A stretch of 64,000 nt of DNA, from contig NZ_NGUO01000015.1 of NCBI RefSeq assembly GCF_002206635.1, positions 1 to 64,000 of the forward strand. Reading direction: 5' to 3'. Made by a program: the position numbers and the translations under genes. Below, one piece after another: positions 1 through 11,773 of the stretch. The notes beneath the pieces were generated by a model, which worked only from the letters and a program-made list of their open reading frames with translations, searched no databases and had not been told where the DNA came from. Each line of letters opens with the position of its first letter. Within the stretch, counting starts at the first letter, position 1. Origin of the DNA: Polynucleobacter aenigmaticus (lineage in GTDB: Bacteria > Pseudomonadota > Gammaproteobacteria > Burkholderiales > Burkholderiaceae).

Positions 1-323
1 AAGGCTGCAAGACCACCTTCATTGTAGAGTTTTTGCCATCTCCCAAGGGTGGCAGGAGAGGCGATATTAAAGTGGGCGGCAGTCTGGTTAATGGAGAGCT
101 GGTGCTCGGCCATATATTGCAAAACAGAATGTTTAAAGATGTCCGTGTAGGTTTTATGGCCTTGAATCAAGCTACTTTGCCCATGTATCTTGAAGGCATA
201 AACCCATTTTTTTATAAAGGCAGGGTTGACCTCGTAGAGGGTTGCCGTTGATCTAAATCCGTCCCTAGTTGATAGGTAGTGGTTAATAACGGCTAATTTG
301 AACTCTTTGCTGTATTTGGACAT
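1..323 (-). CDS. IS3-family transposase OrfA (helix-turn-helix), partial
   Basis: About 107 N-terminal residues are visible, starting MSKYSKEFKLAVINHYL at the ATG complementary to 321-323; the frame is open to the window edge. The opening, followed by a segment that reads as a DNA-binding helix-turn-helix (HQLSINQTAAHFNIAS), is typical of the first open reading frame (OrfA) of IS3-family elements, which binds the terminal repeats and is normally joined to OrfB by a programmed frameshift. The start codon lies about 30 bases inside the presumed terminal repeat, as expected. The catalytic DDE part (OrfB) is not in the window. Confidence 0.75.
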   Translation of the reverse strand, partial: MSKYSKEFKLAVINHYLSTRDGFRSTATLYEVNPAFIKKWVYAFKIHGQSSLIQGHKTYTDIFKHSVLQYMAEHQLSINQTAAHFNIASPATLGRWQKLYNEGGLAA

Positions 324-377
324 GAAAACTGCACCTTAGTGGGTTGGAGGGGTGTCCAACTTTTGTGGTGCAGTTCA
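1..377 (-). mobile_element. IS3-family insertion sequence, one end only
   Basis: The region holds the 5' part of a transposase reading frame on the minus strand, ending in a sequence that resembles the terminal inverted repeat of IS3-type elements. The presumed terminal repeat is at 352-377, read on the minus strand as TGAACTGCACCACAAAAGTT followed by GGACAC. A small inverted repeat (GTTGGA at 343-348, TCCAAC at 355-360) lies at its inner edge. The rest of the element lies to the left of the window, so its other end, target duplication and intactness cannot be judged. The insertion end lies about 90 bases from the stop codon of fur. Confidence 0.75.
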
Positions 378-467
378 AATTGAGGTCTTTTTTCATCATC
401 TGATCTTATATTTCAGGTATTTGATCAGAACTTTGGGCCAATACCCATTAAGCCGAATTAAAGCGCA

Positions 468-926
468 TCAAATCTTCTGTTTATTGCGGCAGTTTTTCTT
501 CTGGCAGTGGCCGTACATCGCTAAAGAGTGCTCCTGGAGCTTGAAACCGAGGTTTTTGGCGATATCACGCTGCCTTTTTTCGATTGCCTCATCTACAAAC
601 TCTTCCACATGTCCGCAATCTAGGCACACGAGATGGTCATGATGATGGCCTTCATTGAGCTCGTAAATGGCCCGGCTATCGCCCTTACTGGATTCAAAGT
701 GGCTGCGAAGTAGCAGTCCCGCCTGTTCAAACTGGGTTAGAACACGATAAACCGTTGCTAATCCGATCTCTTTATCATCTTTGGCTAAGGCCATAAAGAT
801 GTCTTCGGCGCTAAAGTGGGTGCCACCATTTTGATGAAAAAAGTCCAATATTTTCATGCGAGGACCCGTAGCTTTTAGACCAATATCGCGTAAATCAGCA
901 GGAGTGGGGTTTTGGTTCATATTCAT
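468..926 (-). CDS. fur: Ferric uptake regulator Fur
   Basis: Fur is a metal-dependent dimeric repressor that binds 19-bp operators when loaded with Fe(II). The product is 152 aa, the normal family size. The N-terminal winged helix contains GLKATGPRMKILDFF and GLATVYRVLTQFEQAGLL, and the middle carries the histidine-rich metal site HHHDHLVCLDCGH with its C-x2-C pair. A second cysteine pair (CQKKNC) is near the C-terminus. The frame stays open upstream, but the Fur alignment begins near the ATG at 926; a second ATG at 920 is equally possible. It is divergent from bamE, with only about 70 bases between the chosen starts, a common arrangement in proteobacteria. Confidence 0.95.
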   Translation of the reverse strand: MNMNQNPTPADLRDIGLKATGPRMKILDFFHQNGGTHFSAEDIFMALAKDDKEIGLATVYRVLTQFEQAGLLLRSHFESSKGDSRAIYELNEGHHHDHLVCLDCGHVEEFVDEAIEKRQRDIAKNLGFKLQEHSLAMYGHCQKKNCRNKQKI

Positions 927-993
927 GGGTTTGGGAGCTAAAATCAATGTCTTAATGATACGGCCTGCCATGCAAAATTGCCTTCAACTTTTT

Positions 994-1683
994 ATGAGTT
1001 TCTTCCATTCCATTTCTGGGGTATTTCGCCACGTGCGCTCTGGCTTGTTGATTACTGTCATCGGTGGAGTATTTGCCATAGCCGGCTGTACGAGTGCTGT
1101 AGATGACACACAACGAGCCTGGATGAATAAAGTCTTCAGACCTTACGTACCTGACGTCGTGCAAGGGAACTTTATTTCTAGCGAACAATATGCCAAGTTA
1201 CAAGTGGGGCAGAGTCGTGAGCAAGTGCGCCAAATTTTAGGCACACCTTTACTAGCCAGCTATCTCCACGCCAATCGCTGGGATTACGTTTTTGAATTTA
1301 AACGTGCAAATCAGAAGATGGGAAAAGAGCGCCGCGTTACCGTATTTTTCGAGGGTGATAAGTTGGTCAAGTTTCAGGGTGATGCTTTACCAACCGACAT
1401 TGAGCTAGTTGCGGAGATTGATGGCTATGCAAAAGCCAAGAGATCTTTTTGGGATGTCATGACAGGATCCAATAAGCCACCAGTAACACCGCCTTTGCAG
1501 CAACCAGAGTTGCTCGTGCCAAGCCCAACAAATAATTTACCTGCTGGGGCGGCTGTACCTGCAGCTACTACGAGCAGTTCTTTCTGGGATTTTTTTAGTT
1601 TTTCTAAAAAATCACCAGAAGTTCAGCCTCAACAGTTAGGCCCTGGTGCCCTTAACGTTCCGCAGGCTAGTGAAGCTAAATAA
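994..1683 (+). CDS. bamE: Outer membrane protein assembly factor BamE (SmpA/OmlA) with C-terminal extension
   Basis: BamE is a lipoprotein subunit of the BAM complex that inserts beta-barrel proteins into the outer membrane. A signal peptide ends in the lipobox IAGC (Cys32 with this start). The SmpA/OmlA core follows: FISSEQYAKLQVGQSREQV, then the G-T-P turn and a WDYVFEF strand. An ATG at 970 would lengthen the leader by 8 residues; neither start has a clear ribosome binding site. After the core comes a proline- and serine-rich tail of roughly 80 residues, not present in E. coli BamE, containing two similar blocks, SFWDVMTGSNKPP and SFWDFFSFSKKSP. Divergent from fur. Confidence 0.9.
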   Translation: MSFFHSISGVFRHVRSGLLITVIGGVFAIAGCTSAVDDTQRAWMNKVFRPYVPDVVQGNFISSEQYAKLQVGQSREQVRQILGTPLLASYLHANRWDYVFEFKRANQKMGKERRVTVFFEGDKLVKFQGDALPTDIELVAEIDGYAKAKRSFWDVMTGSNKPPVTPPLQQPELLVPSPTNNLPAGAAVPAATTSSSFWDFFSFSKKSPEVQPQQLGPGALNVPQASEAK

Positions 1684-1749
1684 AGATTACTTTTGTGTTC
1701 ATGCCGAGTGATTTCTTTCGGCAACCTTTAATAAGAAACGAAGATACAA

Positions 1750-2553
1750 ATGATGAAGATTGCAATTGCTGGTGCAACCGGGCGCATGGGAAAAATGTTA
1801 ATCGAGGCTGTTCTCAATAGTCCTGATGCGCAGTTGGTAGGCGCGCTTGAGCATGACTCCTGCACTTTGATTGGTGAAGATGCCGGTGCCTTCTTGGGGA
1901 AAAAAACTGGCGTAGCGATTACTGCTGATATTACAAAGGCTTTAAGTGATGCTGAATTTTTGATTGACTTCACCCGTCCAGAAGGCACGATGGCGCATTT
2001 AGCAGTAGCGCAAAAGACTGGTAGCAAAATGATTATTGGTACGACGGGCTTGAGCCCTGAGCAAATTGATGGTCTGAAAAAAGCCTCCACTAATTTAGCC
2101 ATCGTTTTTGCTCCGAATATGAGCGTGGGTGTGAATGTGACTTTTAAGTTGCTAGAAATTGCCGCAAAAATGCTGAACGAAGGCTACGACATTGAAATCA
2201 TTGAGGCCCATCATCGTCACAAAGTAGACGCACCGTCGGGCACTGCGCTCAGAATGGGTGAAGTCATTGCTGATGCGCTTGGCGAGAAGTTGGATGATGT
2301 AGCTGTGTACGCCAGAGAGGGCCATACGGGCGAGCGTAAGGAGGGTTCTATTGGTTTTGCAACGATTCGTGGTGGAGACATTGTTGGTGATCACACCGTT
2401 TTGTTTGCAGGTGAAGGCGAGCGCATTGAGATTAGTCATAAGTCTTCCAGTCGCCAGTCATATGCGCAAGGGTCTTTGCGCGCTGCGCGTTATTTGCAAA
2501 ACCAAAGTTCCGGTCTACACGACATGCAGGATGTACTTGGCTTACGCAAGTAA
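1750..2553 (+). CDS. dapB: 4-hydroxy-tetrahydrodipicolinate reductase DapB
   Basis: DapB reduces hydroxy-tetrahydrodipicolinate to tetrahydrodipicolinate with NAD(P)H in the lysine and diaminopimelate pathway in the cytoplasm. The protein is 267 aa, normal for the family. It shows the nucleotide-binding loop GATGRMG at residues 8-14 and the family signature [15 protein letters not shown] near residue 155-168, which includes the catalytic histidine and the substrate-binding lysine. The GTTGLS motif lies about residue 99. The first two codons are both ATG, so initiation could be one codon later. It follows bamE by 66 bases and precedes leuS by 36, so cotranscription is plausible. Confidence 0.97.
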   Translation: MMKIAIAGATGRMGKMLIEAVLNSPDAQLVGALEHDSCTLIGEDAGAFLGKKTGVAITADITKALSDAEFLIDFTRPEGTMAHLAVAQKTGSKMIIGTTGLSPEQIDGLKKASTNLAIVFAPNMSVGVNVTFKLLEIAAKMLNEGYDIEIIEAHHRHKVDAPSGTALRMGEVIADALGEKLDDVAVYAREGHTGERKEGSIGFATIRGGDIVGDHTVLFAGEGERIEISHKSSSRQSYAQGSLRAARYLQNQSSGLHDMQDVLGLRK

Positions 2554-2589
2554 TTAACCCATAAAAATAGAAGAAAAGAGTTGTATTGA

Positions 2590-5259
<2,670 letters not shown>

Positions 5260-5283
5260 TAAATTAAACATAAGACTAAAGAC

Positions 5284-5811
5284 ATGAGCGTAAATACCCT
5301 TCGACGTGCAGTGCTTGGTTTGTTTGCTTTAGCGCCAATCAGCGGTTTATTGGCTTGCGGCTATCGTTTACGCGGGATGGTGGATTTGCCATTCAAGGTG
5401 ATTGCGATTACTGGTAGCCCATCACCTCCTTTGCGTGCGGATTTGCAAGCGGCGATCTTGACGGGCACTGATGCCAAAGTGGCGATCAATCCCAAGGATG
5501 CGGATCTCATTCTGGACATCACTAGTGATCTGAATGGCCGTGAGATCTTGGCTTACAACTCCAATGGTCAAGTCTCCGCTTATCGCTTAAATATTCGCGT
5601 TGGATTTAGGGCGTATGACGTTAGTGGCGCCGATGTTGTGCCTGAGGCTGAAATTTACATGACGCGAGATATGGACTTCTCGGTATCTACAGTCTTGGCA
5701 ACCGATGCTCAAATGCAGCAATTTCTCTCTTTGATGCGTAGAGATCTTGCGGTACAGATTCTGCGCCGTGTTTCTGCATCTGCACGAGCACCTCAGGCTC
5801 GAAGCTTTTAA
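5284..5811 (+). CDS. lptE: LPS-assembly lipoprotein LptE (RlpB)
   Basis: LptE plugs the LptD barrel that inserts lipopolysaccharide into the outer leaflet of the outer membrane. The 175-aa product has a lipoprotein signal peptide with lipobox LLAC (Cys25), followed by GYRLRG, the typical start of mature LptE. Alternating strand-like segments such as ILDITSDLNGREILAYNSNG and YRLNIRVGFRAYD match the family's beta sandwich. The order leuS-lptE-holA is the widely conserved one in proteobacteria and supports the call. The stop is 19 bases before holA. Confidence 0.92.
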   Translation: MSVNTLRRAVLGLFALAPISGLLACGYRLRGMVDLPFKVIAITGSPSPPLRADLQAAILTGTDAKVAINPKDADLILDITSDLNGREILAYNSNGQVSAYRLNIRVGFRAYDVSGADVVPEAEIYMTRDMDFSVSTVLATDAQMQQFLSLMRRDLAVQILRRVSASARAPQARSF

Positions 5812-5830
5812 AGAATGATGGCCCAATTGC

Positions 5831-6892
5831 ATGGTTAAGAGCGATGCACTGCAAGTTCATTTGAGGTCGCTGAATTCCGCGGCTTCATTAAATCCCCTTT
5901 ATATATTTAGTGGCGATGAGCCTCTACTCATGATGGAGGCAATGGATCAGTTACGCGCCACTGCTAAAAAAATGGGTTACACCGATCGCGAAGTCTTGTT
6001 GCAAGAGCGTGGGTTTGATTGGAGCGCATTGTTAAGTGCTGGACAAACCATGTCCTTATTTGGAGATAAGCGCTGGGTAGAGTTGCGCATACCGACAGGT
6101 AAGCCAGGACGTGATGGTGCTGAAGCGCTGAAGCAATTTTCAGCTCAAATGCAGTCTCAAGCAGTTGGGGCTGATGGCCCTGATACGATTTTCTGCATCA
6201 TCCTCCCTAAGTTAGATGGCAAGACTAAGACCTCTGCGTGGTTTAGTGCTTTGGATGAGGCGGGCATGGCCATTCAGTTGGACTCCCTTGATCGCGCTCA
6301 ATTGCCACAATGGATTGCAGGGCGCTTGAAGAAGCAGGGTCAAGAGGTTGAGTCAGGCCCTGAGGGACAGCGTGCACTGAGTTTTATTGCTGAGCAGGTA
6401 GAGGGCAACCTCATCGCGGCTCATCAAGAAATTCAGAAGCTAGGTTTATTGCATCCGACCGGTGTACTCACTGAAGAGCAAATTCGGTCTGCCATTTTGA
6501 AAGTGGCTCGCTACAACGTTTTTGAGCTTACCGAGGCAATGCTGGCTGGTGATCTAGCGCGCCTAAATCGCATGCTGGATGGCCTCAAAGGTGAGGGTGA
6601 ACCTTTGGTGTTGATTCTGTGGAGCGTGACTGAAGAGCTTCGGATACTATCGAAACTGAAGGCTGCTAGTGATGCTGGAGAGTCGGTGCAGAACTTAATG
6701 CGCGCCAACCGTATCTGGGGCAATAAGGAGCGTTTATATCCCATGGCCCTAAAACGGGTGCAGCCTTTGAGGTTACGCAGGGCTATGCAGGTTGCGGCTG
6801 GATTAGATCGTCAAGTTAAAGGATTGCATGCGGCAGAGTTGCCAGCGGATCCTTGGGATGGCTTGCGTTTGGTGGGAAATTTGTTGCGTTAG
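5831..6892 (+). CDS. holA: DNA polymerase III subunit delta
   Basis: HolA is the delta subunit of the clamp loader, which opens the beta sliding clamp and puts it on primed DNA. The 353-aa length fits. The N-terminal part has IFSGDEPLLMMEAMDQLR and the Trp-containing segment ERGFDWSALLSAGQTMSLFG, where delta contacts the clamp. The C-terminal half has the helical collar with NVFELTEAMLAGDLARLNRM. It is the third gene of the leuS-lptE-holA run. Confidence 0.95.
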   Translation: MVKSDALQVHLRSLNSAASLNPLYIFSGDEPLLMMEAMDQLRATAKKMGYTDREVLLQERGFDWSALLSAGQTMSLFGDKRWVELRIPTGKPGRDGAEALKQFSAQMQSQAVGADGPDTIFCIILPKLDGKTKTSAWFSALDEAGMAIQLDSLDRAQLPQWIAGRLKKQGQEVESGPEGQRALSFIAEQVEGNLIAAHQEIQKLGLLHPTGVLTEEQIRSAILKVARYNVFELTEAMLAGDLARLNRMLDGLKGEGEPLVLILWSVTEELRILSKLKAASDAGESVQNLMRANRIWGNKERLYPMALKRVQPLRLRRAMQVAAGLDRQVKGLHAAELPADPWDGLRLVGNLLR

Positions 6893-6954
6893 ATAAATCT
6901 TGCGTGAAAATTCAATTTAGATAAAACAATATTAATTCAGACATAGTTAAAAAA

Positions 6955-8232
6955 ATGAGTGATTCTATTAAACAGATGATGCAAGATATTGGCCAACGTG
7001 CTCGTCAGGCATCACGCGCAATGGCGCGCGCATCAAGCGAGCAAAAAAATCAAGCATTGGCGCATATTGCGAAATTAATACGCCAAGAGGCCGATGAAAT
7101 CCAAAAGGTTAATCAGATCGATGTCGCTCGTGCAAAAGCCAATGGGCAAGATGCTGCGTTCATTGATCGCCTCACTATGACGCCAAAGACGATTGAATCT
7201 ATGGCTTTAGGTTTGGAGCAGATTGTTTCCTTAGATGATCCGATTGGCAAAATCACCTCATTACAAAAGCAGGCTTCTGGTATTGAGCTTGGTCAGATGC
7301 GAGTACCCCTTGGTGTCATCGGCATCATTTATGAGTCGCGTCCTAATGTCACCATTGATGCGGCAGCGCTTTGCTTGAAGTCAGGTAATGCAGTGATTTT
7401 GCGTGGTGGTTCAGAAGCTATTGATTCGAATACCCTGTTGGCGCAGTTGATTAAAGAAGGTTTAGACGCCGCTAATTTGCCAATGGATGCCGTTCAGGTT
7501 GTGACCACAATAGACCGCAGTGCTGTGGGTGAGATGATCACTATGACGGAATACATCGATGTGATCGTGCCTCGTGGCGGCAAGAGTTTGATTGCCCGCT
7601 TAATGGCAGAAGCGCGCGTACCGATGATTAAGCACCTCGATGGTATTTGCCATACCTATATTGATGCAGATGCGGATGTGGCGATGGCCATTCGGGTTTG
7701 TGATAACGCCAAGACCCAACGCTATGCACCTTGCAATGCGATGGAGACCCTACTAGTCAATCAGGAGATCGCCGCACAGGTATTGCCTACTTTGTGCAAA
7801 ATCTATCAAGACAAGGGTGTTGAGTTACGCGTAGATGCGCTCACGCGGAGTACCCTAGAGGCTGCAGGATTTCAGAATTTGGTTGAGGCGACGGAAGAAG
7901 ATTGGCAAACAGAATATTTAGCACCGATCTTGTCGATTAAAACCGTAGCGGATATGGATGAAGCGATGAGTCATATTGAGCAATACGGTAGCAAGCATAC
8001 CGATGCCATCATCACTAATAATCAAGCGCAAGCCAATCGTTTTTTGCGTGAGGTCGATAGTGCAAGTGTGATGGTCAACGCCAGCACTCGCTTTGCGGAT
8101 GGTTTTGAATATGGTCTTGGTGCGGAGATTGGTATCTCCAATGACAAATTGCATGCGCGTGGCCCCGTTGGTTTGGATGGCCTGACTTCTCTAAAATATA
8201 TCGTCATGGGTCATGGCGAGATTCGTACTTAA
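6955..8232 (+). CDS. proA: Gamma-glutamyl phosphate reductase ProA
   Basis: ProA reduces gamma-glutamyl phosphate to glutamate semialdehyde in proline synthesis, using NADPH. The 425-aa protein belongs to the aldehyde dehydrogenase superfamily. The catalytic cysteine is Cys260 in the segment [19 protein letters not shown]. Other signatures are [20 protein letters not shown], the GGKSLI turn and the C-terminal [20 protein letters not shown]. It starts 62 bases after holA. proB is not in the window. Confidence 0.97.
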   Translation: MSDSIKQMMQDIGQRARQASRAMARASSEQKNQALAHIAKLIRQEADEIQKVNQIDVARAKANGQDAAFIDRLTMTPKTIESMALGLEQIVSLDDPIGKITSLQKQASGIELGQMRVPLGVIGIIYESRPNVTIDAAALCLKSGNAVILRGGSEAIDSNTLLAQLIKEGLDAANLPMDAVQVVTTIDRSAVGEMITMTEYIDVIVPRGGKSLIARLMAEARVPMIKHLDGICHTYIDADADVAMAIRVCDNAKTQRYAPCNAMETLLVNQEIAAQVLPTLCKIYQDKGVELRVDALTRSTLEAAGFQNLVEATEEDWQTEYLAPILSIKTVADMDEAMSHIEQYGSKHTDAIITNNQAQANRFLREVDSASVMVNASTRFADGFEYGLGAEIGISNDKLHARGPVGLDGLTSLKYIVMGHGEIRT

Positions 8233-8277
8233 TTTATTAAGTCCAATTAAATCACTGTAGAACGGAAAATATTTATC

Positions 8278-8703
8278 ATGGGCGATGCGTATTTGTGGAC
8301 GAAGACTTTTCATATTGTCTTGATTGCCTCTTGGTTTGCGGGTTTGTTCTATCTCCCGCGAATTTTTGTGAACTTGGCAGATGAAAAAAATCCCGAAGTT
8401 TATGCGCGTCTTCTGGGTATGGCCAATCGCTTATTTCGTTTTATGACTATTTTGGCGGTGCCAGCACTACTACTTGGCTTTACTCTTTGGTTGCACTTCA
8501 AGATTGGCGCTGGTGAAATCTGGATGCATGCCAAATTGTTCTTTGTCATCTTGGTCATTGGCTACCACCATGCTTGCTGGAGCTTGCTCAAAAAGTTCCG
8601 CAATGGCGTTAATACCCGTTCAGGTGTTTGGTATCGGTGGTTTAACGAAGTGCCTGTAATCCTTTTATTGATCGTGACCGCTTTGGTTGTGATCAAGCCC
8701 TAA
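8278..8703 (+). CDS. hemJ: Protoporphyrinogen oxidase HemJ (CopD-like membrane protein)
   Basis: HemJ is an inner-membrane, heme-binding protein that oxidises protoporphyrinogen IX in heme synthesis in bacteria that lack HemG and HemY. The 141-aa product has four predicted membrane segments. A conserved histidine lies in the first (WTKTFHIVLIASWFAGLFYL), followed by the family-typical YLPRIFV, and further histidines occur in WMHAKLFFVILVIGYHHACW. Size and motifs match the UPF0093/HemJ family. It is the first of two tetrapyrrole genes in this stretch, with hemL 1.8 kb downstream. Confidence 0.88.
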   Translation: MGDAYLWTKTFHIVLIASWFAGLFYLPRIFVNLADEKNPEVYARLLGMANRLFRFMTILAVPALLLGFTLWLHFKIGAGEIWMHAKLFFVILVIGYHHACWSLLKKFRNGVNTRSGVWYRWFNEVPVILLLIVTALVVIKP

Positions 8704-8749
8704 TGTTTTTTGTAATCCCTTATTCATACTTTTTTAGATTGCTAGCCTC

Positions 8750-10213
8750 ATGAGATTTTTTGTTGTTTGTCCAGGTGGACTAGAAGTGCCTCTAGCCCAA
8801 GAGCTGGCGAGTATTGCGCAGCGTCCCGACTGTAAAGCCTTGGGTGCCTGGGTGATTGATCCCACACCTACAAGCCCAACAGGCGGAGTGGGTTTGGCAG
8901 CGCCACTATCTGCTGCAATGGCTTTGAACTTACATTCTCGTATTGCTAGTCGAGTCTTATTGCAAATGGTAGATGCCCAATACCGCCAGGAGGAGGATTT
9001 ATATAAGCTAGCTAGCGGCTTAGCTTGGGAAGAGTGGTTTTCTTCAAAGCAAACCTTGCGCGTTGACGTTACTGCACATCGCTCACCGTTAAAGAGTTTG
9101 AATTTTGCGACTCTGAAGATTAAGGATGCCATCGTTGATCGTTTGCGCGATGTCACAGGTGATCGCCCGAGTATTGATACTGCGTTTCCGGATGTGCGTG
9201 TTCAAGCGCATCTCACGGCAACCCATGTCACCATTTATCTGGATACTTCAGGTGAGGCCTTGTTTAAACGCGGTTGGCGCGATGAAAAAGGTGATGCACC
9301 CTTAAAAGAAAACCTGGCAGCAGGAATCTTGGCCATCACGGGATGGAAGCCTTCGCAAACCTTGTTTGATCCGATGTGCGGCAGTGGCACCTTTTTAGTC
9401 GAAGCTGCGCAAATAGCTTTAGCTATTCCGCCGGGCGCCATACGCTCTGGCATGTATGGCGATGATGCCAAGCCCAGTCGCCTAGCCTATCGCCCATTAG
9501 TGACTTCGGCGCATGGTTTTGGATTTCAGAGGCTTAAGCCCTTTAACGAAGCATCTGAGCAAAAGCGTTGGGTTGCTTTGAAAGAGGCTGCGCAGGCTGA
9601 GATGATTGAAAAGCGTAAGCAATTTCCAGATTCAGGGTCTTTAGGCATTAGTGGCAGTGATATTAACGAGCGTTTGGTCGCCATGTTTAAGGGTAACTGG
9701 CAGCGTGCGCAGTTACCTGGCTTGCCGGTCACTCGCCAGGTTGATGCTTTGGCTAGTAAGCCACCTGCAGATGCAAAAGACGGTGTGATGTTGCTGAACC
9801 CCCCTTATGGTGAGCGTTTGGTAATTAAAGGTGGGCGAGGCCAGGATCGAACTGCTGGCGATGCAGAGCGGGACTCCTATGAAGATGTTGAGGAGCCGGA
9901 AGATCGCTTTGCGTATAACCTGGAAACGGGCCGCCAAAGCGCCAAGCGTTCTAGCCGCGAATCCCTCAAGAAGTTGCAATCTGAAGAAGAGCAAGATCCA
10001 AAATTTGTCGAGTTCTTAAGGCAATTTGGCCAACATCTAAAGGATACTTTTGGCGGTTGGAATGTATTTGTGCTGACAGCGGATATGGCATTACCAGGGC
10101 AGCTGCGTATTAAGGAATCTAAGCGCACACCTTTATTTAATGGTCCACTCGAATGTAGGCTCTTTAAATTTGAGATGCATCAAAAACGCGATGCCACAGC
10201 AGATTTAAAATGA
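8750..10213 (+). CDS. THUMP-domain class I SAM-dependent RNA methyltransferase (RlmL N-terminal-like)
   Basis: The 487-aa protein begins with the THUMP-type RNA-binding segment (MRFFVVCPGGLEVPLAQELA) and continues into a Rossmann methyltransferase domain. The SAM site is FDPMCGSGTFLVEAA near residue 205-219, and the catalytic N6/N2-type motif is LLNPPYGERL near residue 347. It resembles the guanine-N2 methyltransferase half of RlmL, which modifies G2445 of 23S rRNA, but lacks the second methyltransferase domain of E. coli RlmL. An acidic, charged insertion of about 60 residues (about 360-425) follows the NPPY motif. The exact target nucleotide is inferred from family only. Confidence 0.88.
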   Translation: MRFFVVCPGGLEVPLAQELASIAQRPDCKALGAWVIDPTPTSPTGGVGLAAPLSAAMALNLHSRIASRVLLQMVDAQYRQEEDLYKLASGLAWEEWFSSKQTLRVDVTAHRSPLKSLNFATLKIKDAIVDRLRDVTGDRPSIDTAFPDVRVQAHLTATHVTIYLDTSGEALFKRGWRDEKGDAPLKENLAAGILAITGWKPSQTLFDPMCGSGTFLVEAAQIALAIPPGAIRSGMYGDDAKPSRLAYRPLVTSAHGFGFQRLKPFNEASEQKRWVALKEAAQAEMIEKRKQFPDSGSLGISGSDINERLVAMFKGNWQRAQLPGLPVTRQVDALASKPPADAKDGVMLLNPPYGERLVIKGGRGQDRTAGDAERDSYEDVEEPEDRFAYNLETGRQSAKRSSRESLKKLQSEEEQDPKFVEFLRQFGQHLKDTFGGWNVFVLTADMALPGQLRIKESKRTPLFNGPLECRLFKFEMHQKRDATADLK

Positions 10214-10231
10214 AAAGAATATACAAGGAAG

Positions 10232-10408
10232 ATGGCAATGGAATTTAAAACATATATGTGCTTGATTTGTGGCTGGGTCTACGATGAAGCGGCAGGCTTG
10301 CCTGAAGAGGGTATTGAGCCTGGAACACTCTGGAAAGACGTTCCAATGAATTGGACTTGCCCAGAGTGCGGAGCACGTAAGGAAGATTTTGAAATGATGG
10401 CGATCTAA
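10232..10408 (+). CDS. Rubredoxin
   Basis: This 58-aa electron carrier binds a single iron by four cysteines: C10 and C13 (MCLICGW) and C43 and C46 (CPECG). The family core WVYDEAAGLPEEGI and the LWKDVPMNWTCPECG loop are intact. It starts 18 bases after the methyltransferase stop, with the purine-rich stretch AAGGAAG immediately upstream. An in-frame ATG two codons later (10238) is also possible. Rubredoxin passes electrons to alkane hydroxylases or to oxygen- and radical-defence enzymes; the partner here is unknown. It lies 56 bases upstream of hemL. Confidence 0.95.
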   Translation: MAMEFKTYMCLICGWVYDEAAGLPEEGIEPGTLWKDVPMNWTCPECGARKEDFEMMAI

Positions 10409-10464
10409 TTGCGTAAAGCAATATCCATCCATTAAATACACTAGAGCGAAAACAGGAAAGTATC

Positions 10465-11757
10465 TTGGGACAAAACGAAATTCTATTTGAGCGTGCGCAA
10501 AAAACGATTCCGGGAGGCGTGAATTCTCCAGTACGTGCTTTTCGTCAGGTAGGTGGTACGCCACGTTTTGTTACCAAAGCCAAAGGTCCTTATTTTTGGG
10601 ATGTTGAAGGCAAACGCTACATCGATTTGATTATGTCCTGGGGTCCAATGATTGCGGGACATGCGCATCCTGAAGTAGTTGAGGCGGTGAAAAAGGCTGC
10701 TGAAACTAGCTTTAGTTATGGCGCTCCCACTGAAGGTGAAATTGAATTAGCGGAACGCATTTGCCAGTTGGTGCCAAGTATTGAACAGGTGCGCATGGTA
10801 TCTAGCGGTACCGAGGCCACGATGAGTGCTTTGCGTCTTGCACGTGGCTATACGGGTCGTGATCTCATTATTAAGTTTGAGGGTTGCTATCACGGTCATG
10901 CTGATAGTTTGTTGGTGAAGGCTGGCTCGGGCCTACTGACTTTTGCAGACTCCACTCAAAATGCCCCATCTTCTGGTGGCGTGCCTCATGATTTAGTGAA
11001 ACACACACTCGTTTTGCCTTACAACGATGTTGCAGCACTTGAAGAGGTATTTCAGAAGCAGGGTGATCAGATCGCTGCTGTGATCTTGGAGCCTATCGCC
11101 GGCAATATGAATTTGATTAAACCTTCAAAGGGGTTTTTAACTGCTATGCGGAGTTTGACTAGTCATCACGGCGGCGTACTGATTTACGATGAAGTGATGA
11201 CTGGGTTTAGAGTGGCCTTGGGCGGTGCCCAATCTTTGCAGGGGATCACTCCTGACCTGACTTGCTTAGGCAAGGTAATGGGTGGCGGTATGCCGATGGC
11301 GGCCTTTGGTGGCAAGAGAGAAATCATGTCCAAACTGGCGCCGCTTGGCAATGTGTACCAGGCTGGCACATTATCTGGAAATCCTGTGGCAGTAGCGGCA
11401 GGATTAAAAACGCTGGAGATTGTTTCTCGAGAAGGTTTCTATGAGTGCTTAACTGGCCAAACAGAAAAACTCATGGCAGGTTTAAAGCAGGCAGCAGATG
11501 CGGCTAGCGTTCCCTTTTCGGTCGATAGCGTTGGAGGCATGTTTGGCTTCTACTTTGCCGACAAAGTACCCGCTTCTTTTGAAGAGGTGACCAAAACGAA
11601 TATTGAATCGTTTAAGAAATTCTTCCACTTGATGCTGGATCAAGGAGTTTATTTGGCGCCATCAGCATATGAAGCTGGATTTACATCGATTGCGCATGAT
11701 AATGCTGTTCTAGATGAGATCATTGCCGCCGCCCAGATCGCTTTCAAGAAACTGTAG
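10465..11757 (+). CDS. hemL: Glutamate-1-semialdehyde 2,1-aminomutase
   Basis: HemL turns glutamate-1-semialdehyde into 5-aminolevulinate, the first committed tetrapyrrole precursor, using pyridoxal phosphate. The 430-aa protein starts at a TTG codon, preceded by AGGAAAG at 10454-10460, and its first residues ([25 protein letters not shown]) align with the family start. The PLP lysine is Lys270 in [19 protein letters not shown]. The motif [16 protein letters not shown] and the [10 protein letters not shown] cofactor-binding segment are present. It converges on apaH with a 16-base gap. Confidence 0.97.
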   Translation: MGQNEILFERAQKTIPGGVNSPVRAFRQVGGTPRFVTKAKGPYFWDVEGKRYIDLIMSWGPMIAGHAHPEVVEAVKKAAETSFSYGAPTEGEIELAERICQLVPSIEQVRMVSSGTEATMSALRLARGYTGRDLIIKFEGCYHGHADSLLVKAGSGLLTFADSTQNAPSSGGVPHDLVKHTLVLPYNDVAALEEVFQKQGDQIAAVILEPIAGNMNLIKPSKGFLTAMRSLTSHHGGVLIYDEVMTGFRVALGGAQSLQGITPDLTCLGKVMGGGMPMAAFGGKREIMSKLAPLGNVYQAGTLSGNPVAVAAGLKTLEIVSREGFYECLTGQTEKLMAGLKQAADAASVPFSVDSVGGMFGFYFADKVPASFEEVTKTNIESFKKFFHLMLDQGVYLAPSAYEAGFTSIAHDNAVLDEIIAAAQIAFKKL

Positions 11758-11773
11758 CCAGCAATAAAGCGGT

